Shown here one piece after another: positions 44,676 to 53,743 of a stretch of 64,000 nt of DNA. Made by a program: the position numbers and the translations under genes. The number at the start of each line of letters is the position of its first letter. Position 1 is the first letter of the stretch. The stretch comes from Sulfurospirillum sp. 1612 (lineage in GTDB: Bacteria; Campylobacterota; Campylobacteria; Campylobacterales; Sulfurospirillaceae), in assembly GCF_036556685.1 (NCBI RefSeq), contig NZ_CP140614.1:1550001-1614000 (forward strand), read 5' to 3'. The notes under the pieces were generated by a model. The model was not told where the DNA came from and did no database searches. It saw nothing but the letters and a program-made list of their open reading frames with translations.

Positions 44676-45695
44676 CTATTTTGCTATTAGTCTTGCTGGG
44701 ATTTTAAGCCCCATCTCTTTGTAGTATTTTGCAGCACCTGGGTGAAGTGGCATTGGGAGACCGTCGATTGCTTTTTGCAAACTCATGACTAAAGTTGCTT
44801 TATGAACGGAATGTAAAAATGGAAGGTTTTCATAAATCGTTTTTGTCAAAAGATACACTGTTTGCTCTGGAGTATCTGCGGTCACGACCAAAAGATTTGG
44901 TTGTGCGATAGTATGTACATCTTTGGTTTGTCCGGGATATGTTCCGGCTTTGATAGTAAATGGAGTCCATACCGGATAGTTATCATCAATCTTTTTAAGA
45001 TCGTCTGCTGTAAAGTTTAAGATAGCTAAATTTTTTGCACCAATAGTAGCATAGGCATTGGTAACAGAACTCGTTGGTGTACCCGCTGGTGTATTCATCC
45101 CTTGGATTTTTCCATCTTGAAGGGCATTAGAACTTGGAGTGTACCCGAGATATTGTACATCCATCTTGTTATAATCAATACCCAAAGAGCTCATGATAGT
45201 TTCAGAAGAAGTTCTACTTCCTGAGTTTCTACCACCGGATGAGAAACCTTCACCGTAGAGATTTTTTAAATCCATAATATTGCCCGTTTTGGCATATTTT
45301 TTATAGACGGTAAATTGCTCGACATTTTGCCATAACATCGTGATTGATCTTAGATTTTTTTTCGCTTTTCCTTTATAGAGACCTTTTCCTTGCCATGCCA
45401 TAGAACCAAACAAACCTTGCAAAATTGCAAATTTTGCTTCACCTTTATCCATCATATCAATATTTTCATTACTTCCCGCACTCGTGATTGCCGAAAAAGT
45501 GATGCCATATTTTTTTGCCAGTTTAATACTTGCAATAGTTGCAATACCGACACCAACAGGATAATACGTTCCCCCAGTACTTGCCGTAGCGATGATATAT
45601 CGATGCTCTTTTTGGGCTGCATTTAGGCTACCTGCCATAGACGCAATCACTGCAGTTGTCACTAAAACTCTTTTGAGAATTTTGCTCTTAATCAT
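44676..45695 (-). CDS. TAXI-family TRAP transporter solute receptor
   Basis: 339 aa periplasmic protein. A signal peptide (about 1-26, ending GSLNAAQ) is followed by the TAXI motif YIIATASTGGTYYPVGVGIA. KYGITFSAITSAGSNENIDMM, FAILQGLFGSMAW and LKNLYGEGFSSGGRNSGSRTSSE are also family hallmarks. It captures the ligand for the fused permease. AAGGAG before the ATG. A promoter with TATACT (45722-45727) and two 11-bp-spaced direct repeats lies immediately upstream. Confidence 0.92.
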   Translation of the reverse strand: MIKSKILKRVLVTTAVIASMAGSLNAAQKEHRYIIATASTGGTYYPVGVGIATIASIKLAKKYGITFSAITSAGSNENIDMMDKGEAKFAILQGLFGSMAWQGKGLYKGKAKKNLRSITMLWQNVEQFTVYKKYAKTGNIMDLKNLYGEGFSSGGRNSGSRTSSETIMSSLGIDYNKMDVQYLGYTPSSNALQDGKIQGMNTPAGTPTSSVTNAYATIGAKNLAILNFTADDLKKIDDNYPVWTPFTIKAGTYPGQTKDVHTIAQPNLLVVTADTPEQTVYLLTKTIYENLPFLHSVHKATLVMSLQKAIDGLPMPLHPGAAKYYKEMGLKIPARLIAK

Positions 45696-45736
45696 GTAAT
45701 CTCCTTATTTGATATAAAGAGAGTATAACATCATAA

Positions 45737-45756
45737 TTTCAAAATAGTTTCAAAAT
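45737..45756 (-). promoter_or_regulatory. Direct-repeat site over the TAXI-TRAP promoter
   Basis: TTTCAAAAT occurs at 45737-45745 and again at 45748-45756, spaced exactly 11 bp (one helical turn). Read on the minus strand, the repeats cover the -35 region of a TATACT -10 (45722-45727), and no proper -35 exists. That is the design of a promoter activated by an OmpR-family regulator, and such a regulator is encoded just upstream. Confidence 0.6.
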
Positions 45757-45798
45757 TGTTGTTTTATATGTAATTTTTTTTGAAGTGTTACTTTTTGA

Positions 45799-46506
45799 CT
45801 ACTTTTTTTCAATCATGTAACCTTGACCTTTGAGTGAGAGTATAAAATCTTCTTTGCCAATTTTGTCTTTTAAACGCTTCATGACCGTCCGAAACGTCAC
45901 ATCTGATTTATTGATATCATTCCATAACGCGAGTTTAAATGTCTCAATGGTTGTGATATTTCCTATATTGTTGGCTAAAATATCTAAAAGTTGCGTCTCT
46001 TGTTTGGATAATTTCACCCATTCATCATCGCAATACAGGAGTTTGCGCTTTGGATAATAGGTGTAATGCGTATTGATAACAATGGCATCGGAGATCAAAG
46101 ATTGCTCTTTTTCTTTGAGCACTTGTTCTTTCGCTTTGCTCAGGATTTTCATCATATTATCAACATTGATGGGTTTTAAAAAATAGCCCAATACTCTAAA
46201 GTTGATGGACTTCAATAGCTTTTCTTCATCTTTATACGCCGATACGATGATGAATTTTTGCTCTTTTCGTAATGCCAACATTTGTTCAATCATATCCATA
46301 CCATTTAGGTTGGGCATTTTGATGTCAGTGAGCACCAAATCAAATGTTTTCCCAGCTTCTAACTCTTTTTGAAACGTTTCATAACCAATCGCACCATCGA
46401 CCGCAGTCACCACATCTTCAAAGATTGTATTGAGATAAAAGCTCAAAATCTCTCTGGCATCTGCTTCATCTTCCACCAATAAAACTCTTGTGACATTTTT
46501 TTTCAC
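45799..46506 (-). CDS. OmpR-family response regulator
   Basis: 235 aa. Receiver domain (about 5-125): VLLVEDEADAREIL, phosphoacceptor in LVLTDIKMPNLNG, KP pair in YFLKPINVDN. A winged-helix Trans_reg_C domain follows (about 150-232; KLSKQETQLLDILANN, TFRTVMKRLKDKIGKEDFIL, GQGYMIEKK). GTG start overlaps the kinase stop (GTGA), with AGGAGG upstream. It very likely controls the TAXI-TRAP genes that follow, where matching direct repeats are found. Confidence 0.9.
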   Translation of the reverse strand: MKKNVTRVLLVEDEADAREILSFYLNTIFEDVVTAVDGAIGYETFQKELEAGKTFDLVLTDIKMPNLNGMDMIEQMLALRKEQKFIIVSAYKDEEKLLKSINFRVLGYFLKPINVDNMMKILSKAKEQVLKEKEQSLISDAIVINTHYTYYPKRKLLYCDDEWVKLSKQETQLLDILANNIGNITTIETFKLALWNDINKSDVTFRTVMKRLKDKIGKEDFILSLKGQGYMIEKK

Positions 46507-49151
46507 GATTCCTCCTGTGTGGGCAATATAACCTTAAATTCGACACCCTCTTCGATATTATGCACCTCAATTGTCCCTAGCATACTATTTTCGATAATCA
46601 TCTTCGTCATGTACAACCCAATACCCGTGCCTTGTTTTTCAAACTTTGTCGTAAAATAAGGTTCAAACATTCGGTCCATTATATCTTCTTTTATGGCTCC
46701 GGCATTATTGGCGATAATGATTTCATAACTATCATGATGCTGTCTTCCAAAGATATCGATGATACCTTGAAAAGTCTTGTCTTTTTCTAATTTCTGTGAA
46801 ATCGCATCTTTGGCATTGGAGATAATATTCAAGATCGCTTGTTTAAACTCATTTTCAAAACTGCACAGTGTCGCCTCCTCGATATCTATCTGAATGTTAA
46901 AGGCCTTTGTGTCTAAATCCGAACTGGCAATCTCTTTGATGGCGAGCAAGGTCTTTTTGAGATCAAACGTAGCACGCTCTTTTGAAGGTTTATAAAAATT
47001 TCTAAAGTCATCAATCGTATGAGACATATAATCAATCTGTTTTTTACCTTTATCGATATAATTACTAATCATATCATGACTGAGTTTTTGATTATCATAA
47101 TTATCCCGAATAAAATGCAAAATCAGGGAGATATTATTGAGCGGTTGACGCCATTGATGGGCTATAGCACCAATCATCTCACCCATGGCGGCTAGTTTGT
47201 TTTGTTGCACCAATAATTTGTCTTTTGCGATATTTTTAGCAACCTCATCTTTGACTTTGAGTTCCAGCTCTTGTTCGCTTTGTTTAATCGCCGTAATATC
47301 ATAAATATATCCATACAGTGCCGTGACATTTCCAAAATCATCTTTGATGAAAATCGCATGAGAAAAGACCCAGCGCAACTCTTGTGTTCCCTTTTTCAAA
47401 ATCCTATAAATACAAGAAAATCCCTCTTGATGGTTAGCAATATGCTCTTGCAAAGATTGCATGACTATTGGCAAATCATCTTTATAGATAATATCAGTGT
47501 ACATCATGCTCTGTTGCAATAAATCATCTGGAACATATCCAAATTTGGCAATGCTCTCAGACGCAAAAGTCACAGTCAGATACGCATCATTATTCCAGCG
47601 AAATAGGACAATATCCCCCTCACGCATCAAAAGCCACGTATCATCAAGTGTTTTTTCGATTCTTTTACGATCGACTATATTCATCGCCATCATGACCAAG
47701 CGTTCTTGTTGGTGTTTTTCGTCATAAAAAATCTTGCCTCGAGATAATACCCATCGGTAACGATTGAGTTTTGTCTTGATACGATATTCTGCGATAAAAT
47801 GATCACGAAGACCCCGTTTATGTTCGCTCATGATCTTTTCGACATTATCGCGATCATCCTTGTGAATTAATTCTAGCCAAGCATCATAGGAGTCAATATC
47901 ACCCCGCTTGTATCCAAACATCTCAAGCCACGTATTGGAAAAGAAGATTTTTCCCGTTTTAAAGTTAATATCCCACAATCCATCGTTTGAGGCGATGATT
48001 GCGAGCTCATAGCGCTCCTTCCAAATCTGCAATAATCTATTTTTGTTTTCAAATCTTTTATTATATGAAGAGAAAACTTTTTTGATAAAATTACTAAAAC
48101 TCACCGATGCAATCAAAAAGATAACGGTAAAAATTAAAATGATGACACCCACCAGTGTTTTGCGATGTTGGAAGACTTGTTGGATTTTCTTTTTCTCTGC
48201 AAGATACCGATCGACTATTTGATGATGTTTTGTTTTGATTCCCACACCAAAACTGTATTGGTAAAAATCATAAAAATTTTTAAAAAGAGTATTTTCCCGA
48301 CTCTGTTTTTGATTGATTCTTTGAATCATATGCGCCTCTTTTGGGCTCAACTTTGGTAAGACATCTTTGATGCTGTGCCATTTTTTTTGATTAAAGATAT
48401 TGAAAAAATATCGTTCATTATAATCATAAAAATAAAAATATTGGTGGGCTTGTGTAGAGGTCTCTTTTCCTATGGCGTGAAACAGTGTTTTGGCCGTAAA
48501 TTTTTTGAGATTATCTGTAATCGAAAACGCTCCAATAAACCAATCTGTTTTTTTATCCAGTTCGAAATAATTCACTTGAATACTTTTGGTATCGTCATTT
48601 TTCCAATAAAAACTACTTTTATCACCCTGTGAAGAGATGTATAAAATCGTCAATTGAAGGGATCTTGGATTATTATAATTGTTAAAAATTAATTTTTGTA
48701 TATTTTTTAATGTATTCAACCCATAAATGACATTATAAGTATTTTTTTCAAAAATAACAAAATGGATGTGCTCTTGTCGTTCAACTGACTCTAAATATGG
48801 TGTTAGCTGTGCCACGGTTGGATGATTGTTCTGAGCAGAAAGACCATTGATAGTACCTCGGATTTGAGCGACGTTGAACATTAGTTTTTTTTCAATATTT
48901 TTAAAATAGGTATGCACTTTATTGAGATTGTTATCAACATAATCGAGTAATTTTTTGTTATTTTCATAACTGCTTTGGAGTTTTGCTCTTTGTGAAATCA
49001 AATCAAGTTGTGAATTTTTATTGAAATCTAAAATAAAAGAAGCCACTAAAAAAGAGATAATAGACAATAAGAGGATAAAAAATATAGGGAAAAATACTAA
49101 CATTTTCTCAATATCATGTAATCTATAAAGACGTCTTGATTTGTTAGACAT
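46503..49151 (-). CDS. Sensor histidine kinase with large periplasmic domain and two PAS domains
   Basis: 882 aa from the ATG at 49151 (GGAG upstream; the longer frame lacks one). A transmembrane helix (about 18-42), a periplasmic sensor region of roughly 280 residues, a second helix (about 325-348), PAS-PAC twice (about 370-500 and 505-635), HisKA with GAIAHQWRQPLNNIS, and HATPase (ANNAGAIKEDIMDRMFEPYF, GTGIGLYMTK). Coupled to the response regulator. The extracytoplasmic domain probably senses the TRAP ligand or a related compound, an inference from the neighbouring genes. Confidence 0.88.
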   Translation of the reverse strand: MSNKSRRLYRLHDIEKMLVFFPIFFILLLSIISFLVASFILDFNKNSQLDLISQRAKLQSSYENNKKLLDYVDNNLNKVHTYFKNIEKKLMFNVAQIRGTINGLSAQNNHPTVAQLTPYLESVERQEHIHFVIFEKNTYNVIYGLNTLKNIQKLIFNNYNNPRSLQLTILYISSQGDKSSFYWKNDDTKSIQVNYFELDKKTDWFIGAFSITDNLKKFTAKTLFHAIGKETSTQAHQYFYFYDYNERYFFNIFNQKKWHSIKDVLPKLSPKEAHMIQRINQKQSRENTLFKNFYDFYQYSFGVGIKTKHHQIVDRYLAEKKKIQQVFQHRKTLVGVIILIFTVIFLIASVSFSNFIKKVFSSYNKRFENKNRLLQIWKERYELAIIASNDGLWDINFKTGKIFFSNTWLEMFGYKRGDIDSYDAWLELIHKDDRDNVEKIMSEHKRGLRDHFIAEYRIKTKLNRYRWVLSRGKIFYDEKHQQERLVMMAMNIVDRKRIEKTLDDTWLLMREGDIVLFRWNNDAYLTVTFASESIAKFGYVPDDLLQQSMMYTDIIYKDDLPIVMQSLQEHIANHQEGFSCIYRILKKGTQELRWVFSHAIFIKDDFGNVTALYGYIYDITAIKQSEQELELKVKDEVAKNIAKDKLLVQQNKLAAMGEMIGAIAHQWRQPLNNISLILHFIRDNYDNQKLSHDMISNYIDKGKKQIDYMSHTIDDFRNFYKPSKERATFDLKKTLLAIKEIASSDLDTKAFNIQIDIEEATLCSFENEFKQAILNIISNAKDAISQKLEKDKTFQGIIDIFGRQHHDSYEIIIANNAGAIKEDIMDRMFEPYFTTKFEKQGTGIGLYMTKMIIENSMLGTIEVHNIEEGVEFKVILPTQEES

Positions 49152-49230
49152 TTCACTACTCCTGCATTGCTTTAGATTTACCAAATAAAACAAATAGTAT
49201 AATACCAAAAAAATACAAGGACTTTACAAT

Positions 49231-49941
49231 ATGGGAAGAGCTTTTGAGTATAGAAAAGCAGCAAAACTGAAAAGATGGGGAAATATGTCCAGAGTATTTC
49301 CACGATTAGGCAGATCCATCACAATGGCAGCCAAAGAAGGCGGAACTGATCCTGAGAGTAATGCCAAGCTAAGGACGGCCATACTCAATGCCAAGGCAGA
49401 AAATATGCCAAAAGACAACATCGAAGCAGCCATAAAACGTGCGGACAGCAAAGACCTCGCTAACATGAGCGAAGTGACGTATGAGGGCAAAGGACCACAC
49501 GGCTCACTCTTTTTTGTTGAATGCGCTACCGATAATCCAACACGAACCGTGGCGAAAGTCAAAAATAATTTCAAAAAAGCCGGTGGCGAAATGCTCAACA
49601 ATGGGTCACTCGACTTTATGTTTTCAAGAAAATCGGTATTTGAATTTAAAAAAACTGAGGATATGGACTTAGAAGAGCTAGAATTAGAACTGATTGATGC
49701 CGGACTTGAAGAAATCGAAGAGGAAGATGGCATTGTCTTGGTGCATGGAGATTATAAAGATTTTGGAAACTTATCTCATGCATTTGAAGCGCTACATATT
49801 GAACTCTCAAAAGCAACACTAGAGCGTATTGCCAACAATCCTGTTAAATTTACGCCAGAACAACTTGAAGAGATAGAAAAAATCGTCGAAAGAGTAGAAG
49901 ATGACGATGATGTCCAAGCTGTTTATACCAATATCGGATAA
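49231..49941 (+). CDS. YebC/PmpR-family protein
   Basis: 236 aa, standard for the family. [59 protein letters not shown] and [24 protein letters not shown] are signatures. Members are DNA-binding regulators (PmpR) or ribosome-associated factors that help translate proline stretches (recent work on YebC). Divergent from the sensor kinase. AAGGA precedes the ATG. Confidence 0.95.
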   Translation: MGRAFEYRKAAKLKRWGNMSRVFPRLGRSITMAAKEGGTDPESNAKLRTAILNAKAENMPKDNIEAAIKRADSKDLANMSEVTYEGKGPHGSLFFVECATDNPTRTVAKVKNNFKKAGGEMLNNGSLDFMFSRKSVFEFKKTEDMDLEELELELIDAGLEEIEEEDGIVLVHGDYKDFGNLSHAFEALHIELSKATLERIANNPVKFTPEQLEEIEKIVERVEDDDDVQAVYTNIG

Positions 49942-49960
49942 TACGTAATCTCCATAGAGA

Positions 49961-50455
49961 TTACGTTCTTTGAAACACACCGATTTTTCTATTTTTAAAA
50001 ACATGCTGATGGGGTTCCACCAGACCGTGCATCCCGATATAAACTCCATATTTTGGAGCGTTGAGCAAATATCCAATCGACGTAGCGAAATTTGAAGTTG
50101 CTTCAGTTTTGTCAATACTCACAGGTACCATCGCTCCGCTTAGAACAATACATTTATCCGCAACAACCTTTTCTAAAAATTGAGCGGTTTGGTCCATCGT
50201 ATCCGTGCCATGGACTATCATGATATGGGTAAAAGAAGAAGCCAAGATATATTGGGCTAAAATTTCACGATCGGTATCTAGCATTTCAAGACTATCTTTA
50301 TAAATCAAGCCTTTTAATTCATACTGTAGATTGGGAAAGTATTGCAAGATACCTTCCAACGCAATGTTATCATGAGGCACTTCTAATGCTCCATTAAGAG
50401 GGTTGTATCGTTTATTGAAAGTGCCACCGGTATTAATGATGAGTATTTTTTCCAT
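49961..50455 (-). CDS. Single-domain asparaginase-like protein
   Basis: 164 aa from the ATG at 50455. It contains only the N-terminal domain of bacterial L-asparaginases: ILIINTGGTFNKRYN (first catalytic Thr), VHGTDTMDQTAQF (Thr-Asp pair) and CIVLSGAMVP (conserved lysine is not in this block). The C-terminal domain, which helps shape the active site in the usual 330-aa enzyme, is missing. Short forms of this kind occur in Campylobacterota, so it is probably not a recent truncation. Activity is uncertain. No clear ribosome site; the leader is very short. Confidence 0.75.
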   Translation of the reverse strand: MEKILIINTGGTFNKRYNPLNGALEVPHDNIALEGILQYFPNLQYELKGLIYKDSLEMLDTDREILAQYILASSFTHIMIVHGTDTMDQTAQFLEKVVADKCIVLSGAMVPVSIDKTEATSNFATSIGYLLNAPKYGVYIGMHGLVEPHQHVFKNRKIGVFQRT

Positions 50456-50494
50456 TTTAATCACTTTTTTATTTTAATTGTAACATGTTGTGCT

Positions 50495-50500
50495 ATAATT
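50495..50500 (+). promoter_or_regulatory. Extended -10 promoter for the small membrane protein
   Basis: TGCTATAAT forms an extended -10 (hexamer 50495-50500), 24 bases before the TTG start of the following gene. No consensus -35. Confidence 0.5.
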
Positions 50501-50524
50501 TTCGCTCTAAAAAAAGGAGTAATT

Positions 50525-50779
50525 TTGGATATTTATCAATGGATTGGTTTTATCGGTATGATTTTTATCGTTTATGCCTATTTTTTATTGCAAACGAATC
50601 AAGTCACCAACAGCTCAACAAGATTTCAATTGTTAAATTTATCAGGGGCCACGCTCTTGATTATTTCACTCATCGTACATTTTAATCTGGGGTCATTTCT
50701 AATAGAGGTCTTTTGGATCATGATTACGCTTTATGGCATCATGAAAAATTACAAAAAGAGTAAGGGCAGCACAAAATAG
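50525..50779 (+). CDS. Small three-helix membrane protein (CBU_0592-like)
   Basis: 84 aa. Three hydrophobic helices at about 5-22, 37-55 and 57-76. The pattern IYQWIGFIGMIFIVYAYFLL, then QLLNLSGATLLI and EVFWIMITLYGI, matches the CBU_0592-type family seen across proteobacteria. Function unknown. TTG start with AAGGAG at proper distance; no ATG is available in frame at the conserved N-terminus. Converges on the small gene behind acs. Confidence 0.75.
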   Translation: MDIYQWIGFIGMIFIVYAYFLLQTNQVTNSSTRFQLLNLSGATLLIISLIVHFNLGSFLIEVFWIMITLYGIMKNYKKSKGSTK

Positions 50780-50797
50780 TGCACTGCCCTGGATAGA

Positions 50798-50992
50798 TTA
50801 GCCGATTTCCATACCGTATTCATCTAGCATAATATCAACATTGACATTATGTCTTTTGGCTTGTATTTTGACACCTTTGGTCCCTTTAATACTCTCCAAA
50901 AATTTTTCTACTTTACTTTCCAAATCTTTAACATTATCCATATTTTCAGGCTCATACGTAATCTTGATATCTATAACTTTATGATTTCTCAT
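50798..50992 (-). CDS. Small conserved-looking protein coupled to acs
   Basis: 64 aa, soluble. NHKVIDIKITYEPENMDNVK, KVEKFLESIKGTKGVKIQA and VDIMLDEYGMEIG suggest a small alpha-beta fold (beta-helix-beta). No family recognised. The AAAGGA ribosome site lies inside the last codons of acs, and the ATG is two bases after the acs stop, so its translation is tied to acs. Possibly a small regulatory partner of acetyl-CoA synthetase, which is speculation. Confidence 0.6.
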   Translation of the reverse strand: MRNHKVIDIKITYEPENMDNVKDLESKVEKFLESIKGTKGVKIQAKRHNVNVDIMLDEYGMEIG

Positions 50993-50993
50993 T

Positions 50994-52934
50994 TTAATTT
51001 CCTTTATATAGCTGTTCTATTTTGGTGATGATGCTTGGGTCTTCAAGAGTAGAGATATCTTGTGTTATCGCTTCTCCTTTAGCAATGGTGCGCAATAATC
51101 GTCTCATGATCTTACCACTTCTTGTTTTCGGAAGTCCCGGAACTAAGAGGATAGAATCGACTTTTGCAATCGGTCCGATTTCTTTAACGATTTCAGTATT
51201 GATTGCTTTTTGCAAGACATCGGCTTCCATCTCATCTTTTAAGACGATATAAGCAAACAGGCTCTCCCCTTTGATATCATCAGGTTTACCCACGATTGCA
51301 ACTTCAGCAACGCCTTCAACATGAGCGATGACCGCTTCAACTTCTGCTGTTCCCATACGGTGTCCTGAGACATTGACCACATCATCGGTTCGTCCTGTGA
51401 TAGTGATGTAGCCTTGCTCATCATACATCGCACCATCTCCTGAGAAGTAAACAGGTTTGCCATCTTTTTTACAATCTCCAAAATAGGATTTGACAAAGCG
51501 ATCGGGATCACCCCAAATGGTACGAATCATTGAAGGCCAAGGTTTTGTGATACAAAGTAAACCTTTTTCACCTACAGGTGTCGGATTCCCGTCTTCATCA
51601 ATGATTTCTGCTTTGATTCCTGGCAATGGGAACGTTGCGCTTCCTGGTTTAATCGGAGTCGCTCCTGGCAGTGGTGAAATCATATGACCACCGGTCTCTG
51701 TTTGCCACCACGTATCCACAATCGGACATCGTCCGCCACCGATTTCATTATAATACCACATCCATGCATCAGGATTGATCGGCTCACCCACGGTGCCTAA
51801 GACCTTCAAGGAGTTGAGATCATACTTGCCTGGCTCATCGGCTCCCACTTTATGAAGAAGACGAATGGCAGTAGGTGCGGTATAAAATTGATTGACACGA
51901 AGTTGTTCTATCATATCCCACCAGCGACCGGCATTTGGATACAGTGGTACGCCCTCATACATAATCGTCGTCGCACCCATCGCAAGTGGACCATAAACAA
52001 TATACGTATGCCCTGTAATCCAACCCACATCGGCAGTACACCAGAAGGTATCATTCTCTTTGACATCAAAGACATGCTCCATCGTATATTGCGCCCATAG
52101 AATATATCCGGCACTTGAGTGTTGTACCCCTTTTGGTTTTCCGGTACTTCCTGAAGTATAAAGCAAGAAGAGTGGGTCTTCACTATCCATCGGTTCAGGA
52201 TCACAATGTTGGGATTCATTTTTGATTAGATCATTGTAAACAAAATCACGACCTGCGACCATATCAATATCTTCAAAGTTTCGTTTTACAACCAAAACTT
52301 TACTACAACAGTCACAACCCTCTTCTAGTGCAGTATCAACTGTTGGTTTTAATAAATATGGAGTCCCACGTCGATAAGCACCATCGGCAGTGATGACTAA
52401 CTTCGCCTCTGCATCGATAATACGATCTCTTAGCGCTTCTGCTGAAAATCCACCAAAAACAACCGAATGAATCGCTCCAATTTTAGCACATGCCAACATT
52501 GCAAAGGCCGCTTCAGGAATCATAGGCATATATAAAACGACGCGATCGCCCTTTTTGATGCCAAACTGGTTTTTCAAAAGGTTTGCCATACGGTTGACGC
52601 GATAATATAAAAGTAAATAAGTGATAATTCGTCGCGTGCCATCTTCACCTTCCCAGATGATTGCAGCTTTGTTTTTTCGCTCTTTCAGGTGTCTTCCGAT
52701 GCACTGATGCGTCACATTCAGTTTACCGCCGACGAACCATTTATAAAAAGGTGCTTCACTCTCGTCCAACACTTTGTCATAAGGCTCAAACCAGTCGATC
52801 TTTTCTTTGGCAAGTTTATCCCAATATCCCTCATAGTCATCATCAACCTGATAACACAATTCTTTATACTCACACATATTTTTGATGCGTGCTTTTCGGC
52901 TAAACTCTCGATTTGGCTCAAAAATTTCTGACAT
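50994..52934 (-). CDS. acs: Acetyl-CoA synthetase
   Basis: 646 aa AMP-forming ligase making acetyl-CoA from acetate, ATP and CoA. Motifs: [20 protein letters not shown] (P-loop A3), [15 protein letters not shown] (A5), [20 protein letters not shown] (A7/A8), and the regulatory/catalytic lysine in [14 protein letters not shown] (near 610). I used the ATG at 52934, which follows AAGGAGCGATAT, over an upstream GTG. The promoter region carries two 11-bp-spaced TAGCATT repeats. The adjacent upstream two-component system suggests acetate-responsive or growth-phase control. Confidence 0.96.
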   Translation of the reverse strand: MSEIFEPNREFSRKARIKNMCEYKELCYQVDDDYEGYWDKLAKEKIDWFEPYDKVLDESEAPFYKWFVGGKLNVTHQCIGRHLKERKNKAAIIWEGEDGTRRIITYLLLYYRVNRMANLLKNQFGIKKGDRVVLYMPMIPEAAFAMLACAKIGAIHSVVFGGFSAEALRDRIIDAEAKLVITADGAYRRGTPYLLKPTVDTALEEGCDCCSKVLVVKRNFEDIDMVAGRDFVYNDLIKNESQHCDPEPMDSEDPLFLLYTSGSTGKPKGVQHSSAGYILWAQYTMEHVFDVKENDTFWCTADVGWITGHTYIVYGPLAMGATTIMYEGVPLYPNAGRWWDMIEQLRVNQFYTAPTAIRLLHKVGADEPGKYDLNSLKVLGTVGEPINPDAWMWYYNEIGGGRCPIVDTWWQTETGGHMISPLPGATPIKPGSATFPLPGIKAEIIDEDGNPTPVGEKGLLCITKPWPSMIRTIWGDPDRFVKSYFGDCKKDGKPVYFSGDGAMYDEQGYITITGRTDDVVNVSGHRMGTAEVEAVIAHVEGVAEVAIVGKPDDIKGESLFAYIVLKDEMEADVLQKAINTEIVKEIGPIAKVDSILLVPGLPKTRSGKIMRRLLRTIAKGEAITQDISTLEDPSIITKIEQLYKGN

Positions 52935-52997
52935 ATATCGCTCCTTATTCACGTTAATTTATCTTATCTTTTATCCATACATAATAATAAAATTTCG

Positions 52998-53015
52998 TAG
53001 CATTTCCATAGCATT
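52998..53015 (-). promoter_or_regulatory. Direct-repeat activator site upstream of acs
   Basis: TAGCATT at 52998-53004 and 53009-53015, start to start 11 bp. On the minus strand, a TATTAT -10 at about 52984-52989 would place the -35 inside the second repeat. OmpR-family regulators bind such tandem repeats. The adjacent regulator gene (53078-53743) is the obvious candidate. Confidence 0.55.
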
Positions 53016-53077
53016 ACCCGCCACTTTCCCCTTAGTCTCTCTTTTTTTAGGCTAATGTGAAAAAAAGTAGCACATTT

Positions 53078-53743
53078 TCATACAAAATATTTCTCTATCT
53101 TATACCCCACTCCTTTCATGTTGACAATAAAATCTTCTTTTAAAGATTTTCTAAGGCGGCTAATCTCTGCACGTATTGTGGCATTATCAACCGGCTCATC
53201 CTTCCAGACAAAACTTCTAAATTTCTCAAAATCCACGACAATACCAAGGTTTTGCGACAAAAGTGTCAAAATTTGCAACTGTTTTTTTGTCAAGGTTTGC
53301 GCGCTGTTATTGTAAAACAACAATTGTTTTTCTTTTGAGAAACTGTAACGTTTACTCAAAACAACTTGTTGCAATTCCCTCGCATTTTGCTCTTTTTTAA
53401 TCTGATTGATTTTGAACGCTAACTCTTTGAGGTGAAAGGGTTTTTTGAGATAATCAGCAGCTCCCAACTCATACGCATGACTGATATCTTCGATGTCAAT
53501 CATCGCACTGATGAAGATCGTCGTCGTCGCATGTTTGGTTTTATTTAATGCCTCTAAAAGCTCTAAACCATTGAGTTTTGGCACATTGATATCCAAAAGC
53601 AAAAGATCATACCGCTCTTTTTTGAGCACCTCATACGCCTCGGTACCATTAGAGAAACACGCAATCTCATGACCTAATGATTCAAGATACTCACGAATCG
53701 AATTGCGTAGCATTGTCTCATCTTCTAAAAGTAAAATTTTCAA
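53078..53743 (-). CDS. OmpR-family response regulator next to acs
   Basis: 221 aa. Receiver (about 1-115): ILLLEDETMLRNSIREYL, DLLLLDINVPKLNG (phosphoacceptor Asp) and GAADYLKKPFHLKELAF (KP). Winged-helix output (about 135-218): TKKQLQILTLLSQN, DNATIRAEISRLRKSLKE and GVGYKIEKYF. TTG start overlaps the kinase stop (TTGA). Probable regulator of acs across the 143-nt gap, where paired direct repeats sit over the promoter. Confidence 0.9.
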   Translation of the reverse strand: MKILLLEDETMLRNSIREYLESLGHEIACFSNGTEAYEVLKKERYDLLLLDINVPKLNGLELLEALNKTKHATTTIFISAMIDIEDISHAYELGAADYLKKPFHLKELAFKINQIKKEQNARELQQVVLSKRYSFSKEKQLLFYNNSAQTLTKKQLQILTLLSQNLGIVVDFEKFRSFVWKDEPVDNATIRAEISRLRKSLKEDFIVNMKGVGYKIEKYFV

